A stretch of DNA of 39,219 nt from a bacterium BMS3Bbin05 (GCA_002897855.1 BDTO01000057.1:1-39219); one strand, 5' to 3'; counted from the first letter of the stretch, positions 6,572 through 14,755 are shown. Notes: generated from the letters alone by a model not told the origin. Program-made: numbers and translations.

Positions 6572-7000
6572 ATGCATACTCTGTTTGATTTTATCACGCA
6601 TATAAAGGGGATTGAATACGTAATCGCCATAATGGCGATAGGGGGCTACATTCTCTACTGGGAAGTGTTAAAGCCTAAACCGTTCAGGACGCTTGTTCGC
6701 TCAGCCCGGGAAGATCTCGGATATGTGAAAGAGGTCGGGTACAGGAATACAATGAAGATGGCAGGCAGGATTGTTGCAGCACCATTCATCGGGCTTGCCT
6801 ACATTGTTGCATTGCCGTTTGCTTTTTTCTTTGCAGTGATCTTTACGGTTCTGGGCGGATTATACAGCATGATAGGGAAGAGTGTGTCTTTTGAATGGAG
6901 GCCCATGGAGGCATACCTGTCGGGAAGGAAGCAGGGCAGGAAGCGTAAACAGGGTGAAATACAGGAAGCGGAGAAGTCTGGTGAGGACAATAAGGAATGA
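6572..7000 (+). CDS. small membrane protein with EWRP-EAY-SGRK motif (paralog 2)
   Basis: A 142-aa protein preceded by AAAGGAGG. It has an N-terminal apolar helix (YVIAIMAIGGYILYW), a basic amphipathic stretch (FRTLVRSAREDLGYVKEVGY), a hydrophobic hairpin (APFIGLAYIVALPFAFFFAVIFTVLGG) and FEWRPMEAYLSGRKQGRKRK with a charged tail. It differs from its upstream paralog mainly in the extra N-terminal helix. The shared WRPxEAYxSGRK box suggests a conserved surface for binding a partner. Co-transcription with the redox genes is likely, although a hairpin follows at 7041. Confidence 0.7.
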   Translation: MHTLFDFITHIKGIEYVIAIMAIGGYILYWEVLKPKPFRTLVRSAREDLGYVKEVGYRNTMKMAGRIVAAPFIGLAYIVALPFAFFFAVIFTVLGGLYSMIGKSVSFEWRPMEAYLSGRKQGRKRKQGEIQEAEKSGEDNKE

Positions 7001-7040
7001 ACTCAGGCGAAACATCATATCTGTCCAGACAGGGGTTTTC

Positions 7041-7081
7041 GGAAGGCGGGAATGCATTGCAAACACAATATCCCGCCTTCC
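7041..7081 (+). terminator. strong hairpin between membrane genes and cytochrome operon
   Basis: ggaaggcggga (7041-7051) and tcccgccttcc (7071-7081) form a perfect 11-bp GC-rich stem with a 19-base loop. No T run follows (aatatactgac), so it may attenuate or protect transcripts rather than fully terminate. It separates the small membrane genes from the cytochrome genes. Confidence 0.5.
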
Positions 7082-7171
7082 AATATACTGACATGCCGGG
7101 ATACCGGGATACATTGAATTGCAGTGAATAGCAGTGCCGGAATATTAATTTGAAAATAAGGAGGAAGGGGT

Positions 7172-7636
7172 ATGAAAAAACCCATAGTTATTGTTGTGGC
7201 CGTTAGCGCCTGTATCGTTTTTTTGGCCTCTGTCTATAGTTATGCGGCTGATCACAGGGTTCCCAAGGTCGTTGTTCTTGACAGTATTGCACAGAATTAC
7301 AAGGCGGTTACATTCGATCATGCCACTCATTCAATGATAGCGGAAAAATGCGGCACATGCCACCATCAACATAGCGTTGGTGACAGGCGTTCCTGCATGG
7401 AGTGTCACACACTCGATTCTTCAATATTCAAGGGGTCAGTGGCAAATACATTTTTGCCGTGTAAGGATTGTCATGGAATTTATGACCCTTCACGGCCCGG
7501 GATGCCGGGCCTCAGGGGGGCATACCACCGCAAGTGTTTTCAGTGCCACAGGGGAATGAACGGTATCGGTACAGACCCAAAGGGGTGTAATGAGACATGT
7601 CATGCAAAATCGTCCATACATGAAGTAAACAAATAA
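7172..7636 (+). CDS. periplasmic multihaem cytochrome c (c3/c7-like, five haem motifs)
   Basis: A 154-aa protein with a signal peptide (MKKPIVIVVAVSACIVFLASVYSYA) and a good AAGGAGG site. The mature part shows FDHATHS, then CGTCHH, CMECH, CKDCH and CFQCH, typical of class III cytochromes in which extra His residues serve as second axial ligands. A fifth motif, CNETCH, has three residues between the cysteines (CX3CH) instead of two. It lies 11 bases before the Fe-S gene, so it is probably the periplasmic electron carrier or subunit of the same complex. Whether the fifth site carries haem is open. Confidence 0.85.
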   Translation: MKKPIVIVVAVSACIVFLASVYSYAADHRVPKVVVLDSIAQNYKAVTFDHATHSMIAEKCGTCHHQHSVGDRRSCMECHTLDSSIFKGSVANTFLPCKDCHGIYDPSRPGMPGLRGAYHRKCFQCHRGMNGIGTDPKGCNETCHAKSSIHEVNK

Positions 7637-7647
7637 GGGGGTTCCTT

Positions 7648-8619
7648 ATGGATAAAAAAGATAATAACAGTGAAATGAAGAAGAAATCCAGAACAGTATC
7701 GCGGCGATGCTTTCTGGGGACTATGGCGGCATTAGGTGGATCCATTCTCCTCGGAGACATCCAGGCATCGGCATATGAGGAATTTTCAGGATGGCCCGAC
7801 AGGTATGGAATGCTGACGGATTTGACTGCCTGTGTCGGGTGCCGAAGTTGTGAAAAGGCCTGTAATGAGGTAAATAATCTGCCGCCTCCGGAAGTCCCGT
7901 TTGACGAGAAATCCGTCTTTAAAGAGAAGAGGAGACCGACAGCCCACGCTTATACGGTTGTTAACAGGTATGAAAACCCGCAGGACAAGGACAGGCCCAT
8001 TTACCGTAAGGTCCAGTGTAACCACTGCAATGAACCCGCCTGCGCTTCTGCTTGCCCTATACATGCCTATACGAAGACCCCGGAAGGTCCGGTTCTGTAT
8101 GATCCTGAAAAGTGCTTCGGATGCAGGTACTGCATGATAGCATGTCCTTTTTATGTACCTGCATATGATTATGAAAGCGCTTTTGAACCAAGGATTGTGA
8201 AGTGCATAATGTGCTACGGCAGGATAAAGGACGGACTTATCCCGGCGTGTGCCGAGGCCTGCCCGGTCGAGGCTATTACCTTCGGAAAACGGGATGACCT
8301 TATCAAGCTCGCAAGGAAGAAAATAATGCAGAACCCGGACAGGTATATCGACCACATTTATGGTGAGTATGAAGCAGGCGGAACAAGCTGGTTATATATA
8401 TCAGGTGTGCCGTTTGAACAGCTCGATTTTCCGACGGATATTTCCGATAAGCCGCCTATTGAACATGTCGAGGGATTCCTCTCGGCGGTCCCTGTGGTCC
8501 TGACCGTATGGCCTGCACTTTTCGGGACTATCTATGCATCCTTGCGGCACAGAGAAAATCTGGAAGAAGAAAATAATCAAAACCGGAAAAAAGAGGAGGA
8601 GAGGAAAGATGAATCATAG
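7648..8619 (+). CDS. Tat-exported 4x[4Fe-4S] protein, HmcB/DsrO/NrfC-like
   Basis: A 323-aa protein. The N-terminus has the twin-arginine motif SRRCFLG followed by an apolar stretch, so the folded protein is exported. Four cysteine groups follow the ferredoxin pattern: CVGCRSCEKAC, CNHCNEPACASACP, CFGCRYCMIACP and CIMCYGRI..ACAEACP. This is the electron-wire subunit that couples to NrfD-type membrane proteins in Hmc, Psr, Dsr and Nrf complexes. A C-terminal apolar segment (AVPVVLTVWPALFGTIYASL) suggests membrane anchoring, as in HmcB-like proteins. Its end overlaps the NrfD start by 11 bases. It should pass electrons between the quinone site and the haem proteins outside the membrane. Confidence 0.9.
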   Translation: MDKKDNNSEMKKKSRTVSRRCFLGTMAALGGSILLGDIQASAYEEFSGWPDRYGMLTDLTACVGCRSCEKACNEVNNLPPPEVPFDEKSVFKEKRRPTAHAYTVVNRYENPQDKDRPIYRKVQCNHCNEPACASACPIHAYTKTPEGPVLYDPEKCFGCRYCMIACPFYVPAYDYESAFEPRIVKCIMCYGRIKDGLIPACAEACPVEAITFGKRDDLIKLARKKIMQNPDRYIDHIYGEYEAGGTSWLYISGVPFEQLDFPTDISDKPPIEHVEGFLSAVPVVLTVWPALFGTIYASLRHRENLEEENNQNRKKEEERKDES

Positions 8620-9847
8620 TGATAGCCTGGAAAAATCGGTTGATTTCCGTTCATGGTTCATGGATAAGTTATTAATGGGTCAAACATGGCCTGAATACAT
8701 GAGAACACTCGTTACTCCGTTTAATATCCTGGCGGCCGTTATTTTGAGCATAGGGTTGCCACTCATCGCAATGCGGTTCATGTATGGTCTTACAGTCGTT
8801 ACACATGCGTCCAATGATTACCCATGGGGGCTCTTTTTAGGATGGGGGCTCTTTGGAGGTGTGCCCCTTTCGGCCACAGGCTTTGTGATGGGCACGGCTT
8901 ATTATATCTTCGGGTTCAAAGGGTATCGTCCTCTCGTAAGGCTTGGGCTTCTTGCGGGATTCCTGGGATATCTCTTTGCCGTGATCTACCTTCTGGTCGA
9001 CCTTGGCCGGCCATGGAGAATATATTACCCCATGTTGATCGGATACGGTACGGCTTCAGTGCTTTTTCTGGTGGCATGGCACGTAGCCCTCTATCTTACT
9101 GTGCAGTTTCTTGAATTGACACCCGCCATTCTGGAGTGGCTCAAATCGCGCCGGGTATACAGATGGGCCACTATGATCACTATTGCCATGACGATCGCCG
9201 GAATAATACTGTCTACTCTTCACCAGTCCGCACTCGGGGCAATGTTTCTCATTGCTCCGGGGAAACTCCATCCACTCTGGTATTCGCCTTATATTACGGT
9301 CTTTTTCCTTACGTCCAGCATTTATGCTGCTCTTGCGCTGGTAATTTTAATAAGCGCAATTGCCGCCCGGTTTCTGAAAAATGCAACCGATAATAATTTC
9401 CTCGGAAACCTTGGAAAATTGACCATCGGCCTCGGCAAAGGTACAACTGTCTGTTTATATGTCTATTTTGTATTGAAGGTAATAGGGATAGCCCATGGCA
9501 ATCACTGGGACCTCCTGGCCACTCCTTATGGTTACTGGTTCATTATTGAAATAGCAGGTTTCGTTCTTCTGCCGGCGCTCATCCTGACGTATGCTGTTAA
9601 GAGTAAGAGAGTGGGTGTCGTTAGATTCGGGGCATTATTAGCTGTAGCAGGGATTATTGTGAACAGGATCAATGTATCTATAATAGCCTTCAACTGGAAG
9701 CTTCCGGATCATCTCCATCACATCATTCCTCCGTGGCCAGAGGTTGCGGTTGTCCTGGCGATAGTAACCATTCACATACTCATCTTCCGGTGGATACTGA
9801 ACCGCTTACCGGTACTGAGGGAGGCGCCCGGCTATAAGGCACATTAG
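8609..9847 (+). CDS. NrfD/HmcC-like quinone-interacting membrane subunit
   Basis: A 412-aa protein with about ten membrane helices, starting at ATG 8609 behind GAGGAGGAGAGG. Family signs are YPWGLFLGWGLFGGVPLSATGFV, the DLGRPWRIYY segment and the STLHQSALGAMFLIAPGKLHPLWYSP block, all typical of the HmcC/NrfD (PF03916) type in which a quinol site faces the periplasmic Fe-S subunit. No molybdopterin catalytic subunit is nearby, so the complex resembles the cytochrome-linked Hmc or Cbc type rather than a polysulfide reductase. It would oxidise menaquinol or reduce menaquinone. Confidence 0.9.
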   Translation: MNHSDSLEKSVDFRSWFMDKLLMGQTWPEYMRTLVTPFNILAAVILSIGLPLIAMRFMYGLTVVTHASNDYPWGLFLGWGLFGGVPLSATGFVMGTAYYIFGFKGYRPLVRLGLLAGFLGYLFAVIYLLVDLGRPWRIYYPMLIGYGTASVLFLVAWHVALYLTVQFLELTPAILEWLKSRRVYRWATMITIAMTIAGIILSTLHQSALGAMFLIAPGKLHPLWYSPYITVFFLTSSIYAALALVILISAIAARFLKNATDNNFLGNLGKLTIGLGKGTTVCLYVYFVLKVIGIAHGNHWDLLATPYGYWFIIEIAGFVLLPALILTYAVKSKRVGVVRFGALLAVAGIIVNRINVSIIAFNWKLPDHLHHIIPPWPEVAVVLAIVTIHILIFRWILNRLPVLREAPGYKAH

Positions 9848-9867
9848 AGACAGAGAAGAGGCTTGTA

Positions 9868-9927
9868 ATGGCCGGGGGCTTTGGGGGTATTTCCCGCCCC
9901 GGCAGCAGGGTTAATACCCCCGGCCAT
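9868..9927 (+). other. intercistronic region with two competing hairpins
   Basis: atggccggggg (9868-9878) pairs perfectly with cccccggccat (9917-9927). gggggtatt (9883-9891) also pairs perfectly with aataccccc (9913-9921). Both use 9917-9921, so they exclude each other. The region lies between the NrfD and 13-haem cytochrome genes and could set their ratio or act as a processing site. Confidence 0.5.
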
Positions 9928-9970
9928 AATTATAAATTTCAGACCCCTGATTTTCAAGTGGAGAGTTGTC

Positions 9971-11425
9971 ATGACAGGGTTCATGAAGAACAAACTGATT
10001 CTATTCTGTATCTGTCTGGTTAGTCTCTTTCTTTGCAGAGACGGCCATGTTGATGCAAAGAAAGCGGTTATTTCAGATGAGACCGTGATATGCCTGCAGT
10101 GCCATTCCAAACAGGGAGTTGTTTTCAGATTTCATAATGGTGAAACACTATCGGTTTATGTGAATACTGATGAATACAGGATGTCCGTACATAACTTTCT
10201 GGGATGTCCGGATTGCCACAGGGGGTTTTCCGTAGATAAACACCCCAAAAGAAGATTCAGGAGCAGGAAACAATATAAATTACAGGCATCGCTCATATGC
10301 AGGCGGTGTCATAAGAATGACGAGATTGCATCAAAGCCAATCCATGCTTCATTGCTGGCAGAGGAAAAGAAAGGGCGTTCCCCGGTATGTGCCGACTGCC
10401 ACGGAGCACATTCGGTTATGCCCGTTACCGGTGGAAAGATATTCATTTCTGAAAAGAAATATTGTATGGGCTGCCATGAGTATGAGCTGGATTTGACTTT
10501 CAAAAATGGAGAACACCTGTTGCTTAAGACCGATGCCTCAGCCCTGGCTCGCTCGGTACATAATAAACTGGGATGCTCTGACTGCCATTATGGTTTCTCT
10601 TCCGAGGATCACCCCGAAAGGAAATTCAGGTCAATGAGGGATTATTCAATTGCCTCTTCAGACACCTGTAAAAGGTGTCACTTTGACAAATATACTAAAA
10701 CCGAGGAGGGTGTCCACTGCGCAGAACTCAACAAGGGTAACATAAATGCCCCTGTATGCACTGATTGCCATGGCTCGCATGCAATAACGCGCATCAGGGA
10801 TAAGAGAACGCTTATTGTAAAGAGGTGCAGGAATTGCCACAGGGAGATTTATGAAATTTACTCAAAAAGTGTTCATGGCAGCGCACTTTTAATTGACGCC
10901 AATCAGGATGTCCCCGTGTGCATAGACTGCCACAAGGCACATGATATAGGCAATCCCCTTACACTGGTATATCGTGAACAAATTCCGGAAATGTGCGCCA
11001 ACTGCCATGCAAACAGGCTGGTAATGGATAAATATGGGTTGTCGACGGATGTCGTAAAAAGCTATCTGTCGGATTTCCATGGCATTACCCTTGGTTTTTA
11101 CAAAAAACAGAGGCGTATGCTTGATAAACCCGGAAGACAGATAGCCGTATGTACCGATTGCCACGGAACTCATAATATTGTCAGCACGAGAGGAGTAGAT
11201 ATAAAGGAGCTGAAAGCGAAACTTGTGAAAAGGTGCAGGAAATGTCATGAAAATGTTACCGGTAATTTCCCCGATGCCTGGCTTTCACATTATGAACCAG
11301 GCATCAGAAAGGCCCCGCTGGTATTTCTTGTCAACCTTTTCTATAAGATTTTTATACCTTTGATGATAGCCGGTTTGGTGCTGCAGATAGTTTTGCATAT
11401 CTGGCGTTACATCATTAACAGATAA
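9971..11425 (+). CDS. 13-haem membrane-anchored cytochrome c
   Basis: A 484-aa protein from ATG 9971 (ATG 9983 is also possible; the frame stays open upstream to 9881 but reads through the hairpin region). It has a signal segment (KLILFCICLVSLFLC), 13 CXXCH motifs, and a C-terminal membrane helix (IFIPLMIAGLVLQIVLHIW). Motifs in order: CLQCH, CPDCH, CRRCH, CADCH, CMGCH, CSDCH, CKRCH, CTDCH, CRNCH, CIDCH, CANCH, CTDCH, CRKCH. They form three four-haem units, each closing with CxDCHxxH, plus one extra. Units 1 and 2 share SVHN.LGC.DCH.GF...HP.R.FRS. It precedes a cytochrome b, as in CbcL/CbcBA-like bc-type quinone oxidoreductases of Geobacter. Confidence 0.88.
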   Translation: MTGFMKNKLILFCICLVSLFLCRDGHVDAKKAVISDETVICLQCHSKQGVVFRFHNGETLSVYVNTDEYRMSVHNFLGCPDCHRGFSVDKHPKRRFRSRKQYKLQASLICRRCHKNDEIASKPIHASLLAEEKKGRSPVCADCHGAHSVMPVTGGKIFISEKKYCMGCHEYELDLTFKNGEHLLLKTDASALARSVHNKLGCSDCHYGFSSEDHPERKFRSMRDYSIASSDTCKRCHFDKYTKTEEGVHCAELNKGNINAPVCTDCHGSHAITRIRDKRTLIVKRCRNCHREIYEIYSKSVHGSALLIDANQDVPVCIDCHKAHDIGNPLTLVYREQIPEMCANCHANRLVMDKYGLSTDVVKSYLSDFHGITLGFYKKQRRMLDKPGRQIAVCTDCHGTHNIVSTRGVDIKELKAKLVKRCRKCHENVTGNFPDAWLSHYEPGIRKAPLVFLVNLFYKIFIPLMIAGLVLQIVLHIWRYIINR

Positions 11426-11442
11426 TATGGGGAGACAGCAGA

Positions 11443-12177
11443 ATGAATGACATAAGAGATGAGAAGATCAGAAGATTCAGTAATTATCGCATTATTGAAC
11501 ATTGGGTCCTTCTGATTACCTTTATAATCCTTGTTCTGACGGGGTTGTCTCAGAAATTCTATTATCTTGCGGTTTCGCAATGGTTTATCCTGAGAATAGG
11601 CGGGATAGATAGTTTAAGGTATGTTCACCACTATACAGCTCTGGTATTTTTATCACTTGTAACAGTGCATGTGATTGTTGCGGTATCAGGGATCGTTTTC
11701 AAGAAATGGCGGCCTTCAATGGTTATCACCGGAAAAGATTTTACAGATGCAGCGGACAATATAAAGTATTATATCGGGATGAAAGACCATCCCGCCGCAT
11801 GTGACAGGTATAATTATAAACAGAAATTTGAATATTGGGTGGTTCTTATGGGCGCCATTGTCATGATTGCCTCGGGACTCGTACTCTGGTTTCCTGTCTT
11901 TGCCACCCAGTTTCTCCCGGGAGAAATTATACCTGTCGCCAAGGTATTGCACTCAAATGAGGCACTGCTCATATTTCTCATTATTGCAATATGGCATATA
12001 TACAACGCTATATTCAGCCCGGAGGTGTTTCCACTTGACACCAGTATCTTCACGGGCTATATATCGAGGGAAAGGATGATAAGTGAACATCCACTTGAGC
12101 TTGAACGAATGGAAGGGACAGACACCGGTGAGCGGGGAGCCGATATCGGGGTGGATGGCATCGAAGCAAAATCTTGA
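11443..12177 (+). CDS. cytochrome b subunit (b561/FdnI-like)
   Basis: A 244-aa protein with four or five membrane helices. Candidate haem-b ligands are the histidines in IIEHWVLL, YVHHYTALVFL, TVHVIV, KVLHSNEALL and IWHIYNAIF, a pattern seen in the cytochrome b subunits of formate dehydrogenase and Ni-Fe hydrogenase and in CbcL/CbcB. It ends in a charged cytoplasmic tail. It starts 17 bases after the 13-haem cytochrome gene. Together they would form a bc-type quinol:cytochrome module, so the cluster has two potential quinone sites (this protein and NrfD). The promoter of the kinase operon begins inside its stop codon. Confidence 0.87.
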   Translation: MNDIRDEKIRRFSNYRIIEHWVLLITFIILVLTGLSQKFYYLAVSQWFILRIGGIDSLRYVHHYTALVFLSLVTVHVIVAVSGIVFKKWRPSMVITGKDFTDAADNIKYYIGMKDHPAACDRYNYKQKFEYWVVLMGAIVMIASGLVLWFPVFATQFLPGEIIPVAKVLHSNEALLIFLIIAIWHIYNAIFSPEVFPLDTSIFTGYISRERMISEHPLELERMEGTDTGERGADIGVDGIEAKS

Positions 12178-12202
12178 CTATGTGGATTATTAGAGATATT
12201 AT
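12174..12202 (+). promoter_or_regulatory. sigma70-type promoter of the haem-kinase operon
   Basis: TTGACT (12174-12179), 17 bases, then TATTAT (12197-12202): five of six consensus positions in each box with ideal spacing. The -35 overlaps the TGA stop of the cytochrome b gene (12175-12177). The expected start is near 12209, about 35 bases before the kinase ATG. Confidence 0.7.
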
Positions 12203-12243
12203 TAAAGTTATATAGTAATCATAAATTCATATGAAACGGAATT

Positions 12244-14103
12244 ATGCAGAAAAGATTAATATTCTTAACTCTGCTGAATATAATTGTAATTCTGATCAGC
12301 CTCGGAATTATAAGCTTTCTGCGTGTAAATGACAGTATACACAGGTCACTTGAAGACAGGCTTGATGTAGCCAGCATCATCGGTAAATATATAGACCGTA
12401 TTCTTGAGAGTAACCTGAAAAGGCTGTATGATATCTCGATTTCCGGAAAGATAGATTTTCATGATAACGACTGGGAACCCGAAAAAAAAGCTCTGAAAAC
12501 CGCATATGACTACTCCATTTTCACCGACAGGATTTTCCTTCTGGATTTATACGGTAATGTAGTGATTACGTATCCTCACAGGGAGGGGAAGAAGATGAAT
12601 CTTACGGGTATCCCCTATATCGGCAGGGCCCTTTCCGGGAAAAGGCAGGTGATCTCGGATGTGTATACTATTGAACCCACAAAGAGGAAGGTTATATTTA
12701 CGCTTGTACCCCTGAAAAACAAGGATGGCGAGATTATCGGCGTGGCGGGAGGCGAGGTCAATCCTGCAAACTATATATTTACACAAATTGTCAAATCCAT
12801 CCCTGTAAAGACTGATACATATATAGAACTTGTCGACAGTCTTGGCACCATAATAGCCTCCAATGATCCGGTGCGGGTCTTTACATGCACTGATCATAAC
12901 AAGTTTCTTGGCAGGCTTATTGCCGACAAAAAACCTTCCGTAGCGACATGTCACAGGTGTCATCTGAATGATAAATCTGGGAAGGGGAGGACAAAAGATA
13001 TTATAGCGTTCTCTCCGCTCTCTTTAGCCCCGTGGGGCATAGCGATAAGGGAGCCGGAGGCGTCGGTTTTCCTGCCGTCTGAAAAACTAAAGAGAGACTT
13101 TCTTATTCTTGGTCTGATAGCGGTTTCAGCTGCATTGATACTTTCAGTGGGAATGAGCAGGAGTATTGTCAGGCCGATACAGTTACTTACCAAGGCATCA
13201 AAAAAAATGGGGAGAGGATATCTGTTTGAACCCGTAAGGATTAACCGGCGGGATGAAATAGGCATGCTGGCTCAAAGCTTTGAAAAGATGAGGGGGCGGG
13301 TGGCGGAATTGCTGGACAGTGTTCAGAAGTCCAACATCGAACTCGAAAACCGTGTTTCAACGAGGACACAGGAACTTGAACGGAGCAGGGCGAAATTGTC
13401 CGGCCTGCTTAAACAGGTTATTACCGCCCAGGAAGACGAAAGGAAGAGAATTGCAAGGGAACTGCACGATGAGACCAGCCAGTCCCTGGTTGCCCTTGGA
13501 ATGTCTATTGATATAGCCGCCATGGCATTGGAGGAGAACAGCCTCTCACGGGAAGACATATATGAACTCAAACAGAAGTTAAACGATGTGCTGGATGGTA
13601 TAAACCTGTTGATAAGGGACCTTAGGCCGCCTGTACTTGATGATCTCGGTCTGGAGTCGGGGATAAGATGGCTCCTTGAAACTCACCTTGCAGGAAAAGG
13701 AATAAATTGTTTTTTAATGGCTAATGAAAGGTTCAGAAGGATGATAGCAAATAACAGGTATACAGATGTTGCCGGGAATAGAACCGAACTGATATTGTTC
13801 AGGGTTGTCCAGGAGGCTGTGATCAATATTGCCAGGCATGCAGATGCATCGGAGGTGTCTGTATTCTTATGCGCAAACAGTTCACACATAAATATAGGTA
13901 TTGAAGATAACGGCAAGGGATTTGAAGTAACTGAAGTAATGGAGTCCACCGACAGAGGGAGGAATACAGGATTTGGGATACTCGGGATGAAAGAACGTAT
14001 CAGCCTCCTTGATGGTGAGTTTTTTATTTGCAGCAAACCCGGTGAGGGTACATTTATAACCGTAGAAGTGCCTGTTTCTTCAGTTGGGAGTAATGATGTC
14101 TAA
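12244..14103 (+). CDS. NarX/DegS-type histidine kinase with CHRCH haem motif in the sensor domain
   Basis: A 619-aa protein. Membrane helix 1 is at residues about 4-24 and helix 2 at about 284-303. Between them is a double-Cache-like periplasmic domain (FLLDLYGNVVITYP, GRALSGKRQVISDVY, GEIIGVAGGEVN, IELVDSLGTIIASND). Within it, residues 236-240 read CHRCH, a CXXCH covalent haem c site. A HAMP domain and coiled coil follow, then HisKA_3 with ERKRIARELHDETSQ (phospho-His at about 408) and a HATPase with EAVINIARHA, EDNGKGF and GFGILGMKER. The regulator gene overlaps its end by eight bases. The haem site suggests sensing of redox potential or a haem ligand (NO, O2, CO), presumably to control the neighbouring cytochrome genes. 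Confidence 0.88.
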   Translation: MQKRLIFLTLLNIIVILISLGIISFLRVNDSIHRSLEDRLDVASIIGKYIDRILESNLKRLYDISISGKIDFHDNDWEPEKKALKTAYDYSIFTDRIFLLDLYGNVVITYPHREGKKMNLTGIPYIGRALSGKRQVISDVYTIEPTKRKVIFTLVPLKNKDGEIIGVAGGEVNPANYIFTQIVKSIPVKTDTYIELVDSLGTIIASNDPVRVFTCTDHNKFLGRLIADKKPSVATCHRCHLNDKSGKGRTKDIIAFSPLSLAPWGIAIREPEASVFLPSEKLKRDFLILGLIAVSAALILSVGMSRSIVRPIQLLTKASKKMGRGYLFEPVRINRRDEIGMLAQSFEKMRGRVAELLDSVQKSNIELENRVSTRTQELERSRAKLSGLLKQVITAQEDERKRIARELHDETSQSLVALGMSIDIAAMALEENSLSREDIYELKQKLNDVLDGINLLIRDLRPPVLDDLGLESGIRWLLETHLAGKGINCFLMANERFRRMIANNRYTDVAGNRTELILFRVVQEAVINIARHADASEVSVFLCANSSHINIGIEDNGKGFEVTEVMESTDRGRNTGFGILGMKERISLLDGEFFICSKPGEGTFITVEVPVSSVGSNDV

Positions 14104-14755
14104 AACAGGCATATTGATAGCCGATGATCACGCGCTGGTCAGGGAGGGGATAATTGCCATCCTTGGGAGATATGATGATATGGTTGTTGTTGGAGAGGCT
14201 TCGAACGGCAAGGAGGCCATTGACAATGCCGGCGCCCTCAAGCCGGACATCATTCTCATGGATATAGCAATGCCCGGCCTTGGAGGACTGGAGGCCACAG
14301 TAGAGATTAAGAAGCGGCACCCCGATATAAAGATTATTGTGCTTACCCAGTATGATGACAAAGAATATATAGCGCGGTTTCTGAAGGCGGGAGTTTCCGG
14401 CTACATACTCAAAAAAGCGGTCGGAGATGACCTTGTTGCTGCAATAAGGGCCGTAAAAAAAGGTGAGTTGTATCTGCATCCCTCTATCGCTTCTGAAGTA
14501 GTTGCAGGATATCTTGATGTTGCCGGAGAAAACCTGTCAGTAGAACCTTATGAAAAACTGACTGACAGGGAAAAGCAGGTACTGAAACTGCTTGCGGAGG
14601 GTAACAGCCACAAAGAGATTGCCGCCATACTCGACATAAGCGCCAAGACGGTCATTGCCCACCAGACAAATATATCAGAAAAGCTCGGTATACACTCACG
14701 TGCGGATCTGATCAAGTTTGCAATACGCAGTGGCATAATCAAAATAGACCCGTAA
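14096..14755 (+). CDS. NarL/LuxR-family response regulator
   Basis: A 219-aa protein. The receiver domain has ILIADDHALVREGI, the phosphoacceptor in ILMDIAMPG (Asp 56 from this start), VLTQYDD and YILKKA. The C-terminal GerE helix-turn-helix is LTDREKQVLKLLAEGNSHKEIAAILDISAKTVIAHQTNI. ATG 14096 is chosen because GGGAG ends five bases upstream; ATG 14093 is also possible. It overlaps the kinase stop, so it is the cognate partner. Likely targets are the upstream redox cluster, including the palindromes at 5593 and 6054, which is an inference. Confidence 0.92.
   Translation: MSKTGILIADDHALVREGIIAILGRYDDMVVVGEASNGKEAIDNAGALKPDIILMDIAMPGLGGLEATVEIKKRHPDIKIIVLTQYDDKEYIARFLKAGVSGYILKKAVGDDLVAAIRAVKKGELYLHPSIASEVVAGYLDVAGENLSVEPYEKLTDREKQVLKLLAEGNSHKEIAAILDISAKTVIAHQTNISEKLGIHSRADLIKFAIRSGIIKIDP

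Noticed and set aside
7786-8355. 189-aa minus-strand ORF opposite the Fe-S gene
   Set aside because: The opposite strand has four perfect ferredoxin motifs and a Tat signal; the reverse frame is a shadow without motifs.
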